From an uncultured Sphingomonadales bacterium (GTDB taxonomy: Bacteria; Pseudomonadota; Alphaproteobacteria; Sphingomonadales; Sphingomonadaceae), in the NCBI GenBank assembly GCA_937898525.1, contig CALCBC010000106.1, positions 1 through 59,209 of the forward strand: 59,209 bases of DNA, given 5' to 3'. The notes beneath the pieces are model-generated. The model did no database searches. It was not told the DNA's origin and saw only the letters and a list, made by a program, of their open reading frames with translations. Below are positions 47,993 to 56,042 of the stretch, piece by piece; the first letter of the stretch is position 1; each line of letters begins with the position of its first letter. A program made the translations under genes and the position numbers.

Positions 47993-48594
47993 AGGCCCAT
48001 GGCCGGCACCGAGCGCTGGCGCCGCTCGGCGGCGATCCATTCCCTGAGGCCGATCAGCGACATGACGAGGAACCCGCCGTAGAGCCCGGCGGTCGGATAG
48101 AGCCCGCGGTCGATGTAGAGCGCGATCGCGCCCATATCGATGGCGATCCAGATCAGCCAGTTCTCGATCCGGCGGTAGGCGAGCAGGATCTGCGCGGCGA
48201 CGCTCGCGCCGGCGATGCCGGCGTCGGCATAGGGCAGCGCGGCGTCGGTGAAGCGGTGCATGATCCAGCCGAGGTTCACGCTGACCGCCGCGGTGACCAT
48301 CAGCCACACGGCGCGGCTCATCCAGTCGAGCCAGCGCACCGGCACGCGGCTGTCGCGGCCGCCGACCCTGAGCCACAGCCACCAGCCCCACAGCTGCGCG
48401 AGGATGAAGAACACCTGCAGCCCGGCCTCGGCGTAGAGCCGCTCTTCGAAGAACACGAGGATGTAGAGCGCGACCATGGCGATGCCGAACGGGAAGTTCC
48501 ACACGCTGCGGAAGATCAGCAGCGCGATGTTGATCACCCCCAGCGTGGCGGCGATCCACTCGACGATCAGCAGCGTGTCGCTATCGAGCCCCAT
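47989..48594 (-). CDS. pnuC: PnuC-type nicotinamide riboside transporter
   Basis: A 201-residue inner-membrane protein with about seven transmembrane helices. Family signatures are NFPFGIAMV near residue 33 and RIENWLIWIAIDMGAIALY near 141-159. It carries nicotinamide riboside into the cell, where the overlapping downstream kinase traps it. The start overlaps the end of the arsenate-reductase-like gene by 14 nt, so all three genes may be one operon. Confidence 0.92.
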   Translation of the reverse strand: MGLDSDTLLIVEWIAATLGVINIALLIFRSVWNFPFGIAMVALYILVFFEERLYAEAGLQVFFILAQLWGWWLWLRVGGRDSRVPVRWLDWMSRAVWLMVTAAVSVNLGWIMHRFTDAALPYADAGIAGASVAAQILLAYRRIENWLIWIAIDMGAIALYIDRGLYPTAGLYGGFLVMSLIGLREWIAAERRQRSVPAMGL

Positions 48595-48943
48595 CCGTCA
48601 GCACCGCCCCCCAAACGCCGGCATCGAAGCCGACCAGCACGCCCCCGGCGTGCTCGACGACCGGCCGCTTGATCAGCGATGGGTTGGCCTCCATCAGCCG
48701 CAGCGCCTTGGCGCGGTCGATATCCGCCTTGTCGGATTCGCTCAAGCCGCGGAACGTCGTGCCGCGGCGGTTGAGCAGCGCCTCCCAGCCGACCGCGTCG
48801 CTCCATTGGGCGAGCCTCGCGGGATCGGCGCCTTCCTTCTTGTAGTCGTGGAACGCGTAGCCGATGCCGTTCGCCTCGAGCCAGGCGCGGGCCTTCTTGA
48901 CGGTGTCGCAATTGGGGATGCCGTAGAGCGCAATCTGGTCCAT
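48581..48943 (-). CDS. ArsC/Spx-family (YffB-like) protein
   Basis: A 120-residue thioredoxin-fold protein of the ArsC/Spx group. Motifs are YGIPNCDTVKKAR near residues 7-19 (single Cys) and SLIKRPVVE near 88-96. YffB-like members are thought to be GSH-linked reductases rather than true arsenate reductases. It is the first gene of the possible operon with pnuC and the nicotinamide riboside kinase. Confidence 0.88.
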   Translation of the reverse strand: MDQIALYGIPNCDTVKKARAWLEANGIGYAFHDYKKEGADPARLAQWSDAVGWEALLNRRGTTFRGLSESDKADIDRAKALRLMEANPSLIKRPVVEHAGGVLVGFDAGVWGAVLTDGAR

Positions 48944-49097
48944 CGATGGTCCTGCGGTTCATGGGGAGTAAGCGCACGCGGGCATGCCACAGAGCTAGGC
49001 CCGGCGGCAAACGCGACTGATGGGCTGGCGGCTTCCGCCAGGGCGCTCGCCAGGGTGGCGACCTCGAGGCCCCGGAACCGACCAGGGGCGCGGCGTG

Positions 49098-49892
49098 CTA
49101 TTGCGCTTCGTCGCCGCCGACTTCGTCGGGCCGGGTGCAGACGATCTTCGAGAGTTCCTCCCCCTCGCCCTCGTAGCGGATGCAGGTCGGCCGGTAGAGG
49201 TCCTTGATGAAGTAGGTGTGCGAGAACTCCTCCGCGCGAGGGTTCTCGGAGCAGTCGTAATCGAACTGGTGGCGCTTCTCGCTCGCCTTCCAGACGCGTT
49301 CGACGCTGAAGGGCTCGCTGTAGAACTCCGGATCCTCGAAGGTGATGGTGATATCGATGCGCTTGCCGTCGGCGGACGGGGTGAAGCGCTCGATCGTGTG
49401 CATGCGCGTGCTGGTCGGCAGGCCGAAAGTGTCGAGCTCGAACTGTCCGTTGTAGCCGATGGTGTCGACCACCAGCGTGTCGCCCTCCCAGTGGCCGATC
49501 GAGTGGCCGAGGTAGCTCGGCTCGAGATTCGCCGGGTGCTCGGCGTTCAGCCGGATCCGCCGGTTCATGCGCGGCTCTTCGTAGAGCAGCGTGATCTCGT
49601 CGGCGGTCTGCAGGATGGCGATGGTGTTCATCGTCATCACCATCGCGTTCGCCGCCCCCGGGCGGCACGAGGTCCAGCCGGTGTAGATGATCTGCCCGGC
49701 TCTCATCCGTTCGGCGTAGCCGTCAACCATCGCCTTGGCTTCCGGCAGCAGGGGCGGGTCGTCGACCCTGAAGAAGAAGCGCTCCGCCTCCCACATGCCG
49801 GACAGATCGTGCGGGTCGCGGGCCGCGTCCTGCGCGGCCGCGGGCGTCACCGGCAGGAGCAGGACGACGGCGAGGAGCGCGACGCGCTTCAT
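49098..49892 (-). CDS. Uncharacterised secreted protein, 264 aa (paralogue A)
   Basis: No family name recognised. The protein has a cleavable signal peptide (to PAAAQDA) and a beta-rich mature part with the block IGHWEGDTLVVDTIGYN (near residue 150), ERFTPSADGKRIDITI and EDPEFYSEPF. The upstream neighbour shares the order GHWE-DTLV, G-LP-S, ER and DPE-YS-PW, so both are paralogues. Three Cys residues occur in the mature chain (CRPG, DYDCSE, TCIRYEG). It is last of three co-directional secreted genes and its start overlaps the previous stop (ATGA). Confidence 0.75.
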   Translation of the reverse strand: MKRVALLAVVLLLPVTPAAAQDAARDPHDLSGMWEAERFFFRVDDPPLLPEAKAMVDGYAERMRAGQIIYTGWTSCRPGAANAMVMTMNTIAILQTADEITLLYEEPRMNRRIRLNAEHPANLEPSYLGHSIGHWEGDTLVVDTIGYNGQFELDTFGLPTSTRMHTIERFTPSADGKRIDITITFEDPEFYSEPFSVERVWKASEKRHQFDYDCSENPRAEEFSHTYFIKDLYRPTCIRYEGEGEELSKIVCTRPDEVGGDEAQ

Positions 49893-50611
49893 GGCCGCAC
49901 CTCGCCGGCCGGCGCGATCGCGGGCTCTCCCCGGGCGATGCGGTCGGGGCAGACGTCGTCCTCGACGCGCACGCCTTCGAGGCGATGGTACGTCATCTCG
50001 GTTTCCCACGGGGCGCTGTACATTTCCGGATCGGTGATGCGGAACCGGATGTGCAGCCTGCCGTCGGCCGCAACCCACAATCGCTCTTCCAGCAGCATGT
50101 CGTCGCTGTGCGGAAGGCCCGAGGCGTCGATGATCGTGTCGCTGGTCAGGCCGTTGGAAACGATGACCAGCGTATCGTCTTCCCAGTGCCCAACCGGGTA
50201 ACCCATCGGCTGCGGCAGCACGGGATCGGCCGGTTCGCCGCTCATGTCCACCGCGCGATGCCAGCGGTACCAGCCGTGGACGAAGCCCACCAGGCGGTCG
50301 TTGACGATGATCTCGAACGGCGAAGGCATGAACATGATCCGCGGCATGCCCGGCCCGGCGCACCAGCGGGTGCGGTCGAACTGCGGTTGCGCGGTCTGGC
50401 TGTCGGCGAGGTTGGCCTGGTACAGCGCGGCGCCTTCGGCGGTCAGCGGCGGTTCCTGTCCGTCGACCGTGAGGACGTGATCAGGGAAGCTGTCGCCCAT
50501 CCAGGTCCCGGCGATCGGATGGGCAGCAGGATCTGCGGCACTCGAAGGGGCCGCGGCGCAAAACAGCGCAACGGTGGCAGGAAGGGCGAATATCCGCACA
50601 GCGAGCCTCAT
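49889..50611 (-). CDS. Uncharacterised secreted protein, 240 aa (paralogue B)
   Basis: Signal peptide to about PSSAADP, then a beta-rich domain with VGHWEDDTLVIVSNGL (near residue 140), SGLPHSDDML and DPEMYSAPWETEM. It aligns by eye with the downstream paralogue A along these blocks, though sequence identity is modest. The N-terminal part reads GTWMGDSFPDH. It lies 9 nt after the DUF6152 gene. The substrate or partner is unknown; secretion and duplication suggest binding or modification of an extracellular compound. Confidence 0.75.
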   Translation of the reverse strand: MRLAVRIFALPATVALFCAAAPSSAADPAAHPIAGTWMGDSFPDHVLTVDGQEPPLTAEGAALYQANLADSQTAQPQFDRTRWCAGPGMPRIMFMPSPFEIIVNDRLVGFVHGWYRWHRAVDMSGEPADPVLPQPMGYPVGHWEDDTLVIVSNGLTSDTIIDASGLPHSDDMLLEERLWVAADGRLHIRFRITDPEMYSAPWETEMTYHRLEGVRVEDDVCPDRIARGEPAIAPAGEVRP

Positions 50612-50620
50612 CGCCCCGCC

Positions 50621-51025
50621 CTAGTTGCCGATGCCCGTTCGCGGGATGCGCGCGGCGACCCCGTCGAGCTTGCGCCCATCGGCAAAGGTGAGGTGCCGCA
50701 GCGTGCCGTACGGCCTGCCGTTCCGCGCGGGCGAGATCTCGAGCGTGACCTTGTCGCCGGGCTTCACGCTCGTCTTGCGCCAGCCCATCGCAACGTTGAT
50801 CGCCGGAGCGCCGATCTCGATCCCCCACTGGACGACCGTGCCGTCGGGCTGCGGCACCATCGCCTGGACGTAGGAGTGCGGGTTGGTCCACTGGACCTCC
50901 TTGATCGTCCCTTCGAGCACGACGACCTGGGAGTAGTCGAACTCCGCCGTGGAATGATGCCCCTGCGCCGCGGTCGCCAGCGACAGAGACGCAACGCCGA
51001 GCAGCGTCATGGAAGTCCGCAACAC
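50621..51025 (-). CDS. DUF6152 family secreted protein
   Basis: A 134-residue protein with signal peptide (SLATAAQG) and a small beta domain: HHSTAEFD near the mature start, LEGTIKEVQWTNPHSYV and GTLRHLTFADGRKLDGV. These are typical of DUF6152 proteins, whose function is unknown. The GTG at 51025 has GGAGGGAG about 7 nt upstream; ATG at 51010 has none. It leads a three-gene operon of secreted proteins and is divergent from a secreted NTF2-fold gene. Confidence 0.8.
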   Translation of the reverse strand: MLRTSMTLLGVASLSLATAAQGHHSTAEFDYSQVVVLEGTIKEVQWTNPHSYVQAMVPQPDGTVVQWGIEIGAPAINVAMGWRKTSVKPGDKVTLEISPARNGRPYGTLRHLTFADGRKLDGVAARIPRTGIGN

Positions 51026-51145
51026 GTTCGTTCTCCCTCCCCCACCTCTCGCACTCCGGCGGATTCAGGTATCAAGCTAACCGGTGGACCCGGAGACAAC
51101 AATCCTCTTAGTGAGGAGGCAAGTCCGGGCTGGAGGGGAGGCAAG

Positions 51146-51685
51146 ATGAACTTGATCGGTATTCGTGCCGCGGGAGCCGCGGTGGCGTTGCTCGGCCTGA
51201 CGACGGCCCTTCCGGCGCTCGCCGGCGAGGCCGAGGACCGGACCGAGCTCGTCAACCTGATGATGCGCTACGGCGAGGTGCACGATTTCGGCACGCCGCA
51301 GGAGTATGCTGCGCTGTTCACCGACGAAGGCGAAATCGCGGTCGGCGACAGGGTCGTGGTCAAAGGCCGCGACGCGCTCGTCGCCCAGGCCGAGCGCGAC
51401 CATGAGAGGTACACCGTCACCCTTCCGGACGGGCAGACGACGTTTCTCATGCGGCACCTGATCACCAACACCGTCGTCGAAAGCCTCGACGGGGACAGGG
51501 CGACCGGCACGAGCTTCGTCACCACCATGATCCGCGACGGCGAAGAGGGGCCCAAGGTGCTGAGCGTCGGCCGCTACATCGACACCTTCGAACGCGAGCG
51601 CGGGGAATGGAAGATCGCCCGCCGCACGATCGTCCTGGACTTCGGCAATCCCGAGCTGGGGCGCAAGTATGGCTTCCAGAGGTAG
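51146..51685 (+). CDS. Secreted SnoaL-like NTF2-fold protein
   Basis: A 179-residue NTF2-fold protein with a signal peptide (to PALAGEA). NTF2 features are the first helix ELVNLMMRYGEVHDFG, the strand EYAALFTDEGEI, and ERGEWKIARRTIVLDF. It differs from the two at 15.9-17.2 kb by being exported. The ATG at 51146 has GGAGGGGAGG upstream. It faces away from the DUF6152 operon, so it may be co-regulated with those secreted proteins. Confidence 0.85.
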   Translation: MNLIGIRAAGAAVALLGLTTALPALAGEAEDRTELVNLMMRYGEVHDFGTPQEYAALFTDEGEIAVGDRVVVKGRDALVAQAERDHERYTVTLPDGQTTFLMRHLITNTVVESLDGDRATGTSFVTTMIRDGEEGPKVLSVGRYIDTFERERGEWKIARRTIVLDFGNPELGRKYGFQR

Positions 51686-51697
51686 GGGAAGCCCGGC

Positions 51698-51715
51698 GCC
51701 GTCTCTGCGGACGGC
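51698..51715. terminator. small stem-loop after the secreted NTF2 gene
   Basis: GCCGTC-tctgcg-GACGGC, 13 nt after the stop codon. The short stem and lack of a T-run make it a weak or bidirectional terminator between convergent genes. Confidence 0.4.
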
Positions 51716-51757
51716 CCTTCTCCATCGGTTGTCAGGGAATCCGCTGCCAGCGAACCG

Positions 51758-52072
51758 TCACGCCTCGTCCGCCGCGGTGAAGCGACGGATGTGCGGGTCG
51801 TTGCAGGCGTAGAGCGTGTACTCGGCGTAGTAGGCCGAGCGGCCGCGCTGCTGGGCGGCGCGGTGTTCGGCGACGCGACCCCAGGCGCGCGCCGCGGCTT
51901 CGTCCTGCCATTCGGACAGCGCGATCACTTCGCCGTCGTCGGCGGTGTAGCTCTTGAAGCCGAGGTAGCCGGGCTGCGCGGCGGCGAGCGCGCGCATCGC
52001 CTCGGCCTCGGCGTCGTAGGCGGCCCGGTCGATGTCGGGCCGCTTGCGGTTGCGGAACACGACGAGGAACAT
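51758..52072 (-). CDS. Antibiotic biosynthesis monooxygenase (ABM) domain protein
   Basis: A 104-residue ferredoxin-like dimeric domain of the ABM family (FRNRKRPDIDRAAYD; PGYLGFKSYTADDGEVIALSEW). Related proteins oxygenate polyketide quinols or degrade haem; many are stress-response proteins of unknown substrate. The start codon shares one base with the ruvC stop, so it is in the ruvC transcript. Confidence 0.85.
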   Translation of the reverse strand: MFLVVFRNRKRPDIDRAAYDAEAEAMRALAAAQPGYLGFKSYTADDGEVIALSEWQDEAAARAWGRVAEHRAAQQRGRSAYYAEYTLYACNDPHIRRFTAADEA

Positions 52073-52545
52073 CAGCGGCCTCCCCCGAGGTGAGCATCGG
52101 CGATCGCCACCGCGAGCGCGTCGGCAGCATCGGCACCGGCAATGGCGACGCCGGGCAGCAGGACCCCGAGCATCGCCTGGACCTGCTGTTTCTCCGCCCC
52201 GCCGGTGCCGACCACGGCCTTCTTGACCAGCCGCGCCGCGTGCTCGGCGACCGGCAGCGAGGACCCGCCGCAGGCGGCGAGCACGGCGCCTCGCGCCTGC
52301 GCGAGCTTGAGCGTCGATTGCGGGTTCTTGTTGAGGAACACTTCCTCGACCGCGGCGCGGTCGGGCGAATGGGCGGCGATCACGGCGGCGATCGCGTCGT
52401 GCAGGTGGTGGAGGCGCTCGCTGATCGGCGCCCCGGGATCGGTCGCCACTTCGCCGTGCGCGATGTGGCTGAGCCTGGCTCCTTCGCTGCGCACGATCCC
52501 CCAGCCGGTGCAGGACAGCGAGGGATCGAGGCCGAGGATCAGCAT
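52072..52545 (-). CDS. ruvC: Holliday junction endodeoxyribonuclease RuvC
   Basis: Resolves Holliday junctions in recombination. The 157-residue protein has the acidic active-site residues in LGLDPS (Asp7), AVEEVF (Glu), and GADAADALAVAI (two Asp near residue 140), with the RuvC pattern NPQSTLKLAQARG. It lies upstream of an ABM gene and downstream of a repeat block that separates it from the YebC gene. Confidence 0.96.
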   Translation of the reverse strand: MLILGLDPSLSCTGWGIVRSEGARLSHIAHGEVATDPGAPISERLHHLHDAIAAVIAAHSPDRAAVEEVFLNKNPQSTLKLAQARGAVLAACGGSSLPVAEHAARLVKKAVVGTGGAEKQQVQAMLGVLLPGVAIAGADAADALAVAIADAHLGGGR

Positions 52546-52555
52546 GAGTGCCCCT

Positions 52556-52642
52556 CCGCTTTGAGGGAGGGGTCGGGGCGCGGGACGCTGGAGTCCGGGC
52601 CCCGCCCCCCGCCCCCCTCCCCTGAAGGGGAGGGGGAGAGGC
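52556..52642. repeat. G+C-rich repeat between YebC and ruvC genes
   Basis: CCCCTCCGCTTTGAGGGAGGGG at the ruvC end and CCCCTCCCCTGAAGGGGAGGGGG at the YebC end form two palindromes joined by a GC-rich spacer. They belong to the same dispersed hairpin family as at 17.2 and 32.3 kb. Confidence 0.6.
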
Positions 52643-53386
52643 TCACCCGAGCTTCTCCATCACCTCGTCGGAGACCTCGTAATTGCCCCACACGGTCTGC
52701 ACGTCGTCGTCGTCCTCGAGCGCGTCGACCAGCTTCATCAGCGTGGCGGCGTCGGCCTCGGCGACCTCGACGGTGAGGTTGGGCTTCCACGCGAGCTTGA
52801 CGCTCTCCGGCTCGCCAAGGCTCGCCTCGAGCGCCCTGGCGACTTCGTGCAGCGCTTCCATGTCGGTCCAGATCGCGTGGCCGTCGGCGTCGCTCTCGAC
52901 GTCGTCGGCGCCGGCCTCGATCGCCGCCTCGAGCACTGTCTCCTCGTCGCCGGCCGAGGCCGGGTACTCGATCAGGCCCTTGCGCTCGAACCCGTGGCTG
53001 ACGGCGCCGGTCGCGGCCATGTTGCCGCCGTTCTTGGAGAACGCCGTGCGCACGTTGGTCGCGGTGCGGTTGCGGTTGTCGGTCAGCGCCTCGACGATCA
53101 GCGCCACGCCGCCGGGGCCGTAGCCCTCGTAACGGACTTCCTCGTAGTCCTCCCCGCCGGCGGTCGAGGCCTTGTCGATCGCGCGCTGGATATTGTCCTT
53201 GGGCATCGAGGCCGCGCGGGCGTTGTTGACCGCAAGCCGCAGGCGCGGGTTCATGTCGGGATCGGGCGCGCCCATCCTGGCGGCGACGGTGATCTCGCGC
53301 GAAAGCTTGGAAAACATCGCCGAGCGCTTTTTGTCCTGCGCGCCCTTGCGGTGCATGATGTTCTTGAACTTGGAATGGCCTGCCAT
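52643..53386 (-). CDS. YebC/PmpR family protein
   Basis: A 247-residue YebC/PmpR protein, beginning with the family signature MAGHSKFKNIMHRKGAQD. Homologues act as transcriptional regulators or as translation factors that help ribosomes at proline-rich stalls. Three domains are seen in order, ending in the C-terminal DVQTVWGNYEVS block. Its place upstream of ruvC is common in alphaproteobacteria. Confidence 0.96.
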   Translation of the reverse strand: MAGHSKFKNIMHRKGAQDKKRSAMFSKLSREITVAARMGAPDPDMNPRLRLAVNNARAASMPKDNIQRAIDKASTAGGEDYEEVRYEGYGPGGVALIVEALTDNRNRTATNVRTAFSKNGGNMAATGAVSHGFERKGLIEYPASAGDEETVLEAAIEAGADDVESDADGHAIWTDMEALHEVARALEASLGEPESVKLAWKPNLTVEVAEADAATLMKLVDALEDDDDVQTVWGNYEVSDEVMEKLG

Positions 53387-53441
53387 GCGGTTCGCTTGTC
53401 CCGGGTGAAAACGATGCGGCGCCTTACACCGGCGGGGCGAG

Positions 53442-53936
53442 CTAGAGCAACCGCTGCCACCAGCCGACGTCGCGCCAGCCGCCGAGCTTCCACCCGACCT
53501 CGCGGTAGATGCCGACAGGGGTGAACCCCATCGCCTCGTGCAGGCCGACGCTCGCCGCGTTGGGCAGGGCGATCCCGGCGAAGGCGGCGTGGAAGCCCTT
53601 GCCCGCGAGCAGCGGCAGCAGCGCATCGTAGAGCGCGCGGCCGAGGCCCTGCCGGGCATATGCCGGGTCGACGTAGACCGCGACGTCGCACGAGCTCGCG
53701 TAGGCCGCCCGCTCGCGGTGCGGCGAGCCGCAGGCGTAGCCCGCCACGGCGCCGTCGATTTCGGCGACGAGCCAGGCGTGGGTCGCCCCCCAGGCGCCGA
53801 TCCGGCGGGCCATTTCACCGGCTCCCGGCGGCTCCAGCTCGAAGCTGACCCAGCTGTCAGACACGAACGGCGCGTAGATCCGTGCGCACGCCCCGGCGTC
53901 TGCGACAGGATCGGCCGCGCGGATCGACGGCGTCAT
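53442..53936 (-). CDS. GNAT N-acetyltransferase, phosphinothricin-acetyltransferase-like
   Basis: A 164-residue GNAT enzyme resembling the Pat/Bar/YncA group: IRAADPVADAGACARIYAPFV start, acetyl-CoA loop YVDPAYARQGLGRAL, and a C-terminal HEAMGFTPVGIYREVGWKLG block with an aromatic-rich end (WRDVGWW). Such enzymes acetylate amino acid analogues or methionine sulfoximine. Its ATG overlaps the stop of the upstream AAC(3)-like gene. Confidence 0.88.
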   Translation of the reverse strand: MTPSIRAADPVADAGACARIYAPFVSDSWVSFELEPPGAGEMARRIGAWGATHAWLVAEIDGAVAGYACGSPHRERAAYASSCDVAVYVDPAYARQGLGRALYDALLPLLAGKGFHAAFAGIALPNAASVGLHEAMGFTPVGIYREVGWKLGGWRDVGWWQRLL

Positions 53937-54382
53937 GGTTCGATGTCGAAGTGCAGCACGGCCTCGCGCTTCCCGAGCTTGTCGTAGAGGGCGAGCGCAG
54001 GCTCGTCGCCGTGATCGCCCTGGACGAAGATCACCCAGGCGCCGCGCTCGCGGGCGATGCGGCGCAACGCGTCGATCAGCGCGGTCGCGACGCCACGGCG
54101 GCGCCAGGCCTCGGCCACCGCGAGGTCGTAGATGTAGATCTCGCTGCGTTCCTGCTCGAACTTCTCGAGCTCGTAGGCGACCAGCCCGCCGGCGATGTCC
54201 CCGCCGACGCGCGCGACAAGGACGCAGACGTGCGGCCTCGCCAGCAGCCGGCACAGGTAGGCATCGCCGGGAGGTGCGCGCTCGAAGGTCTCGCGTTCGT
54301 CGAAGGCTTCCCCGAACAGCCGGTTGAGCGCGCGGACGTCGGCCAGGTCGTCGGGACCGAGCTGGGAGACCTCTATCGTCAG
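53933..54382 (-). CDS. GNAT N-acetyltransferase, AAC(3)-I-like, probable CTG start
   Basis: A 149-residue GNAT protein whose body (SEIYIYDLAVAEAWRRRGVATALIDAL; VQGDHGDEPALALYDKLG) resembles AAC(3)-I aminoglycoside acetyltransferases. No in-frame ATG, GTG or TTG precedes the conserved LGPDDL segment. The only sensible start is CTG at 54382, which overlaps the YbjQ stop (CTGA) just as ATGA overlaps do elsewhere. Resistance is not proven; many such proteins have other amine substrates. Confidence 0.75.
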   Translation of the reverse strand: MTIEVSQLGPDDLADVRALNRLFGEAFDERETFERAPPGDAYLCRLLARPHVCVLVARVGGDIAGGLVAYELEKFEQERSEIYIYDLAVAEAWRRRGVATALIDALRRIARERGAWVIFVQGDHGDEPALALYDKLGKREAVLHFDIEP

Positions 54383-54729
54383 ATCGTCACCGCCGTGCCG
54401 CTGACGCTGACCATCAGCATCGAGCCATTCTGGCCGAGCACCTCGTAGTCGAGGTCGACCCCGATGACCGCATTGGCGCCGAGCTGTCGGGCCTGTTCGG
54501 TCATCTCCTCGATCGCCTCGTTGCGCGCGCGGGCGAGCACTTCCTCGTACTTGCCCGAGCGGCCGCCGACGATGTCGGTGATCGCCGCGAACAGGTCGCG
54601 GAACAGGTTGGCGCCGACGATCACCTCGCCGGTGACGATGCCGAGGTAGTCCCTGACCGGTCGCCCCTCGACGAGCGCGGTGGTGGTGACGATCATCCCG
54701 CCGGACTGGCGGCTCCACGGGCTAGCCAT
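54379..54729 (-). CDS. YbjQ family (heavy-metal-binding domain) protein
   Basis: A 116-residue YbjQ/UPF0145 protein: MIVTTTALVEGRPVRDYLGIVTGEVIVGANLFRD-type block and LARARNEAIEEMTEQARQLGANAVIGVDLDYE. It forms beta-alpha oligomers; the heavy-metal-binding name is not backed by a clear function. The ATG at 54729 overlaps the SDR stop by 8 nt, but the family start may be the ATG at 54696. It is between an SDR gene and two GNAT genes in one operon. Confidence 0.88.
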   Translation of the reverse strand: MASPWSRQSGGMIVTTTALVEGRPVRDYLGIVTGEVIVGANLFRDLFAAITDIVGGRSGKYEEVLARARNEAIEEMTEQARQLGANAVIGVDLDYEVLGQNGSMLMVSVSGTAVTI

Positions 54730-55600
54730 TGACGACGGTCCCTCCGTTCGGGTGCAGCACCTGGCCCGACATATACGAGGAATCCTTGCAGGCGAGGAAG
54801 AGGAAAGCCGGGGCCACTTCGTTGGGCTGGCCCGGGCGGCCCATCGGGGTGTTCTCGCCGAAGCTCTCGAGCTTCTCCGGGCTGGCGCCGCCGCAGGGAT
54901 TGAGCGGGGTCCATATCGGCCCCGGCGCGACCGCGTTGACGCGGATGCCTTCGCCGACGAGCTGTTCCGACAGCGAGCGCGTGAACGCGGTGATCGCGCC
55001 CTTGCTGGCGCTGTAATCGAGCAGCTCCTTGCTGCCCTTGTACATGACGATGCTCGTGCAGTTGACGATCGCCGCCCCTTCCCTGAGGTGCGGCCGTGCG
55101 GCCTGGGTCAGGTAGAACATCGCGTAGACGTTGGTCTGGAACGTGCGCTGGAGCTGTTCCGGGGTGATGTCGCGGATGTCCTTGTCGGGATGCTGCTCGC
55201 CGGCGTTGTTGACCAGAACGTCGAGCCGGCCCCACTTGCCGACCGTCTCGTCGACCAGCCGCTGCGCGACCTCGGGATCGCCGAGGTCGCCGGCGAAAGT
55301 CAGTGCCTCGCTGCCTTCGGCCTCGACCGCCTCGGCGGTAATCCGCGCGTCGTCGTGCTCCTCGAGGTAGGCGATCGCGACCTTCGCGCCCTCGCGCGCG
55401 AACAGCACCGCGGTCGCCCGGCCGATGCCGCTGTCGCCGCCGGTGACGATCGCCACCTTGCCTTCGAGCCGGCCCGAGCCCGGGTAGCGCGGCCGCCATT
55501 CGGGCTGCGGATCGAGCCCGGTCTCGTGCCCGGGCAGCTTCGGCTCCTCGTTCGTCTCGCGAACGTGGGCCTTGTCGACGGTCTGGGTGTCATCGGTCAT
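54722..55600 (-). CDS. SDR family oxidoreductase (YghA/general stress type)
   Basis: A 292-residue SDR with a 45-residue N-terminal lead rich in charged residues. Motifs are TGGDSGIG (near residue 53), NNAG, YSASK (catalytic Tyr, Lys) and APGPIWTP. These long SDRs are found in stress operons and are often annotated as glucose or aldehyde dehydrogenases; the substrate is uncertain. It heads an operon with YbjQ and two acetyltransferases. Confidence 0.9.
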   Translation of the reverse strand: MTDDTQTVDKAHVRETNEEPKLPGHETGLDPQPEWRPRYPGSGRLEGKVAIVTGGDSGIGRATAVLFAREGAKVAIAYLEEHDDARITAEAVEAEGSEALTFAGDLGDPEVAQRLVDETVGKWGRLDVLVNNAGEQHPDKDIRDITPEQLQRTFQTNVYAMFYLTQAARPHLREGAAIVNCTSIVMYKGSKELLDYSASKGAITAFTRSLSEQLVGEGIRVNAVAPGPIWTPLNPCGGASPEKLESFGENTPMGRPGQPNEVAPAFLFLACKDSSYMSGQVLHPNGGTVVNG

Positions 55601-55650
55601 GGCGAAAATCCTTTCGCCGGACCAATGAGCGGGCAGCGGCCCGCGTTCCG

Positions 55651-55887
55651 TCAGGCGAGGCCGAGCGCCGCCTTGTAGGTATCGAGAATGGCTTCCATCT
55701 CGCGCCGGTCGTCGGGCTTCATCTTCCTCAGCCGGACGATCTGGCGCATGATCTTGACGTCGTAGCCTACCGCCTTGGCCTCGGCGTAGACGTCGCGGAT
55801 GTCGTCGGCGATGCCCTTCTTTTCCTCCTCGAGGCGTTCGACCCGCTCGATCAGCAGGCGCAGGCGGTCGTCGGTGGCTTCGGCCAT
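55651..55887 (-). CDS. GapR-type nucleoid-associated protein (DUF2312)
   Basis: A 78-residue coiled-coil protein matching DUF2312, the GapR family of alphaproteobacteria. The Leu/Glu-rich helix (LRLLIERVERLEEEKKGIADD) and the basic RQIVRLRKMKPDDR segment are typical. GapR binds over-twisted, A+T-rich DNA and aids replication and gyrase action in Caulobacter. The ATG at 55887 gives the expected length. Confidence 0.92.
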   Translation of the reverse strand: MAEATDDRLRLLIERVERLEEEKKGIADDIRDVYAEAKAVGYDVKIMRQIVRLRKMKPDDRREMEAILDTYKAALGLA

Positions 55888-55950
55888 CGGTCGGTATCTC
55901 CAGTCGGTTTCGAGAATCGGTTGGCTGTCCGATAGCGATGGCGCGCTGCG

Positions 55951-56039
55951 TTCGACAAGCTCAGGACGAGCAGGTGTGGGTAACTCGCCGGGTGTGACCC
56001 GGCATCGATCCCCGCTCCGCTCATCCTGAGCCTGTCGAA
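55951..56039. repeat. inverted repeat with TTCGACAAGCTCAGGA arms
   Basis: A 21-nt arm TTCGACAAGCTCAGGACGAGC (55951-55971) and its inverse at 56019-56039 differ at two positions. This TTCGACA(R)GCTCAGGA core is a repeat found in many proteobacterial intergenic regions. It lies between the GapR and DUF1244 genes. Confidence 0.7.
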
Positions 56040-56042
56040 GGG

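Noticed and set aside
48944..49097. Possible small gene between the ArsC-like and secreted genes
   Set aside because: Open frames here lack starts and ribosome binding sites; the stretch is ordinary intergenic sequence.
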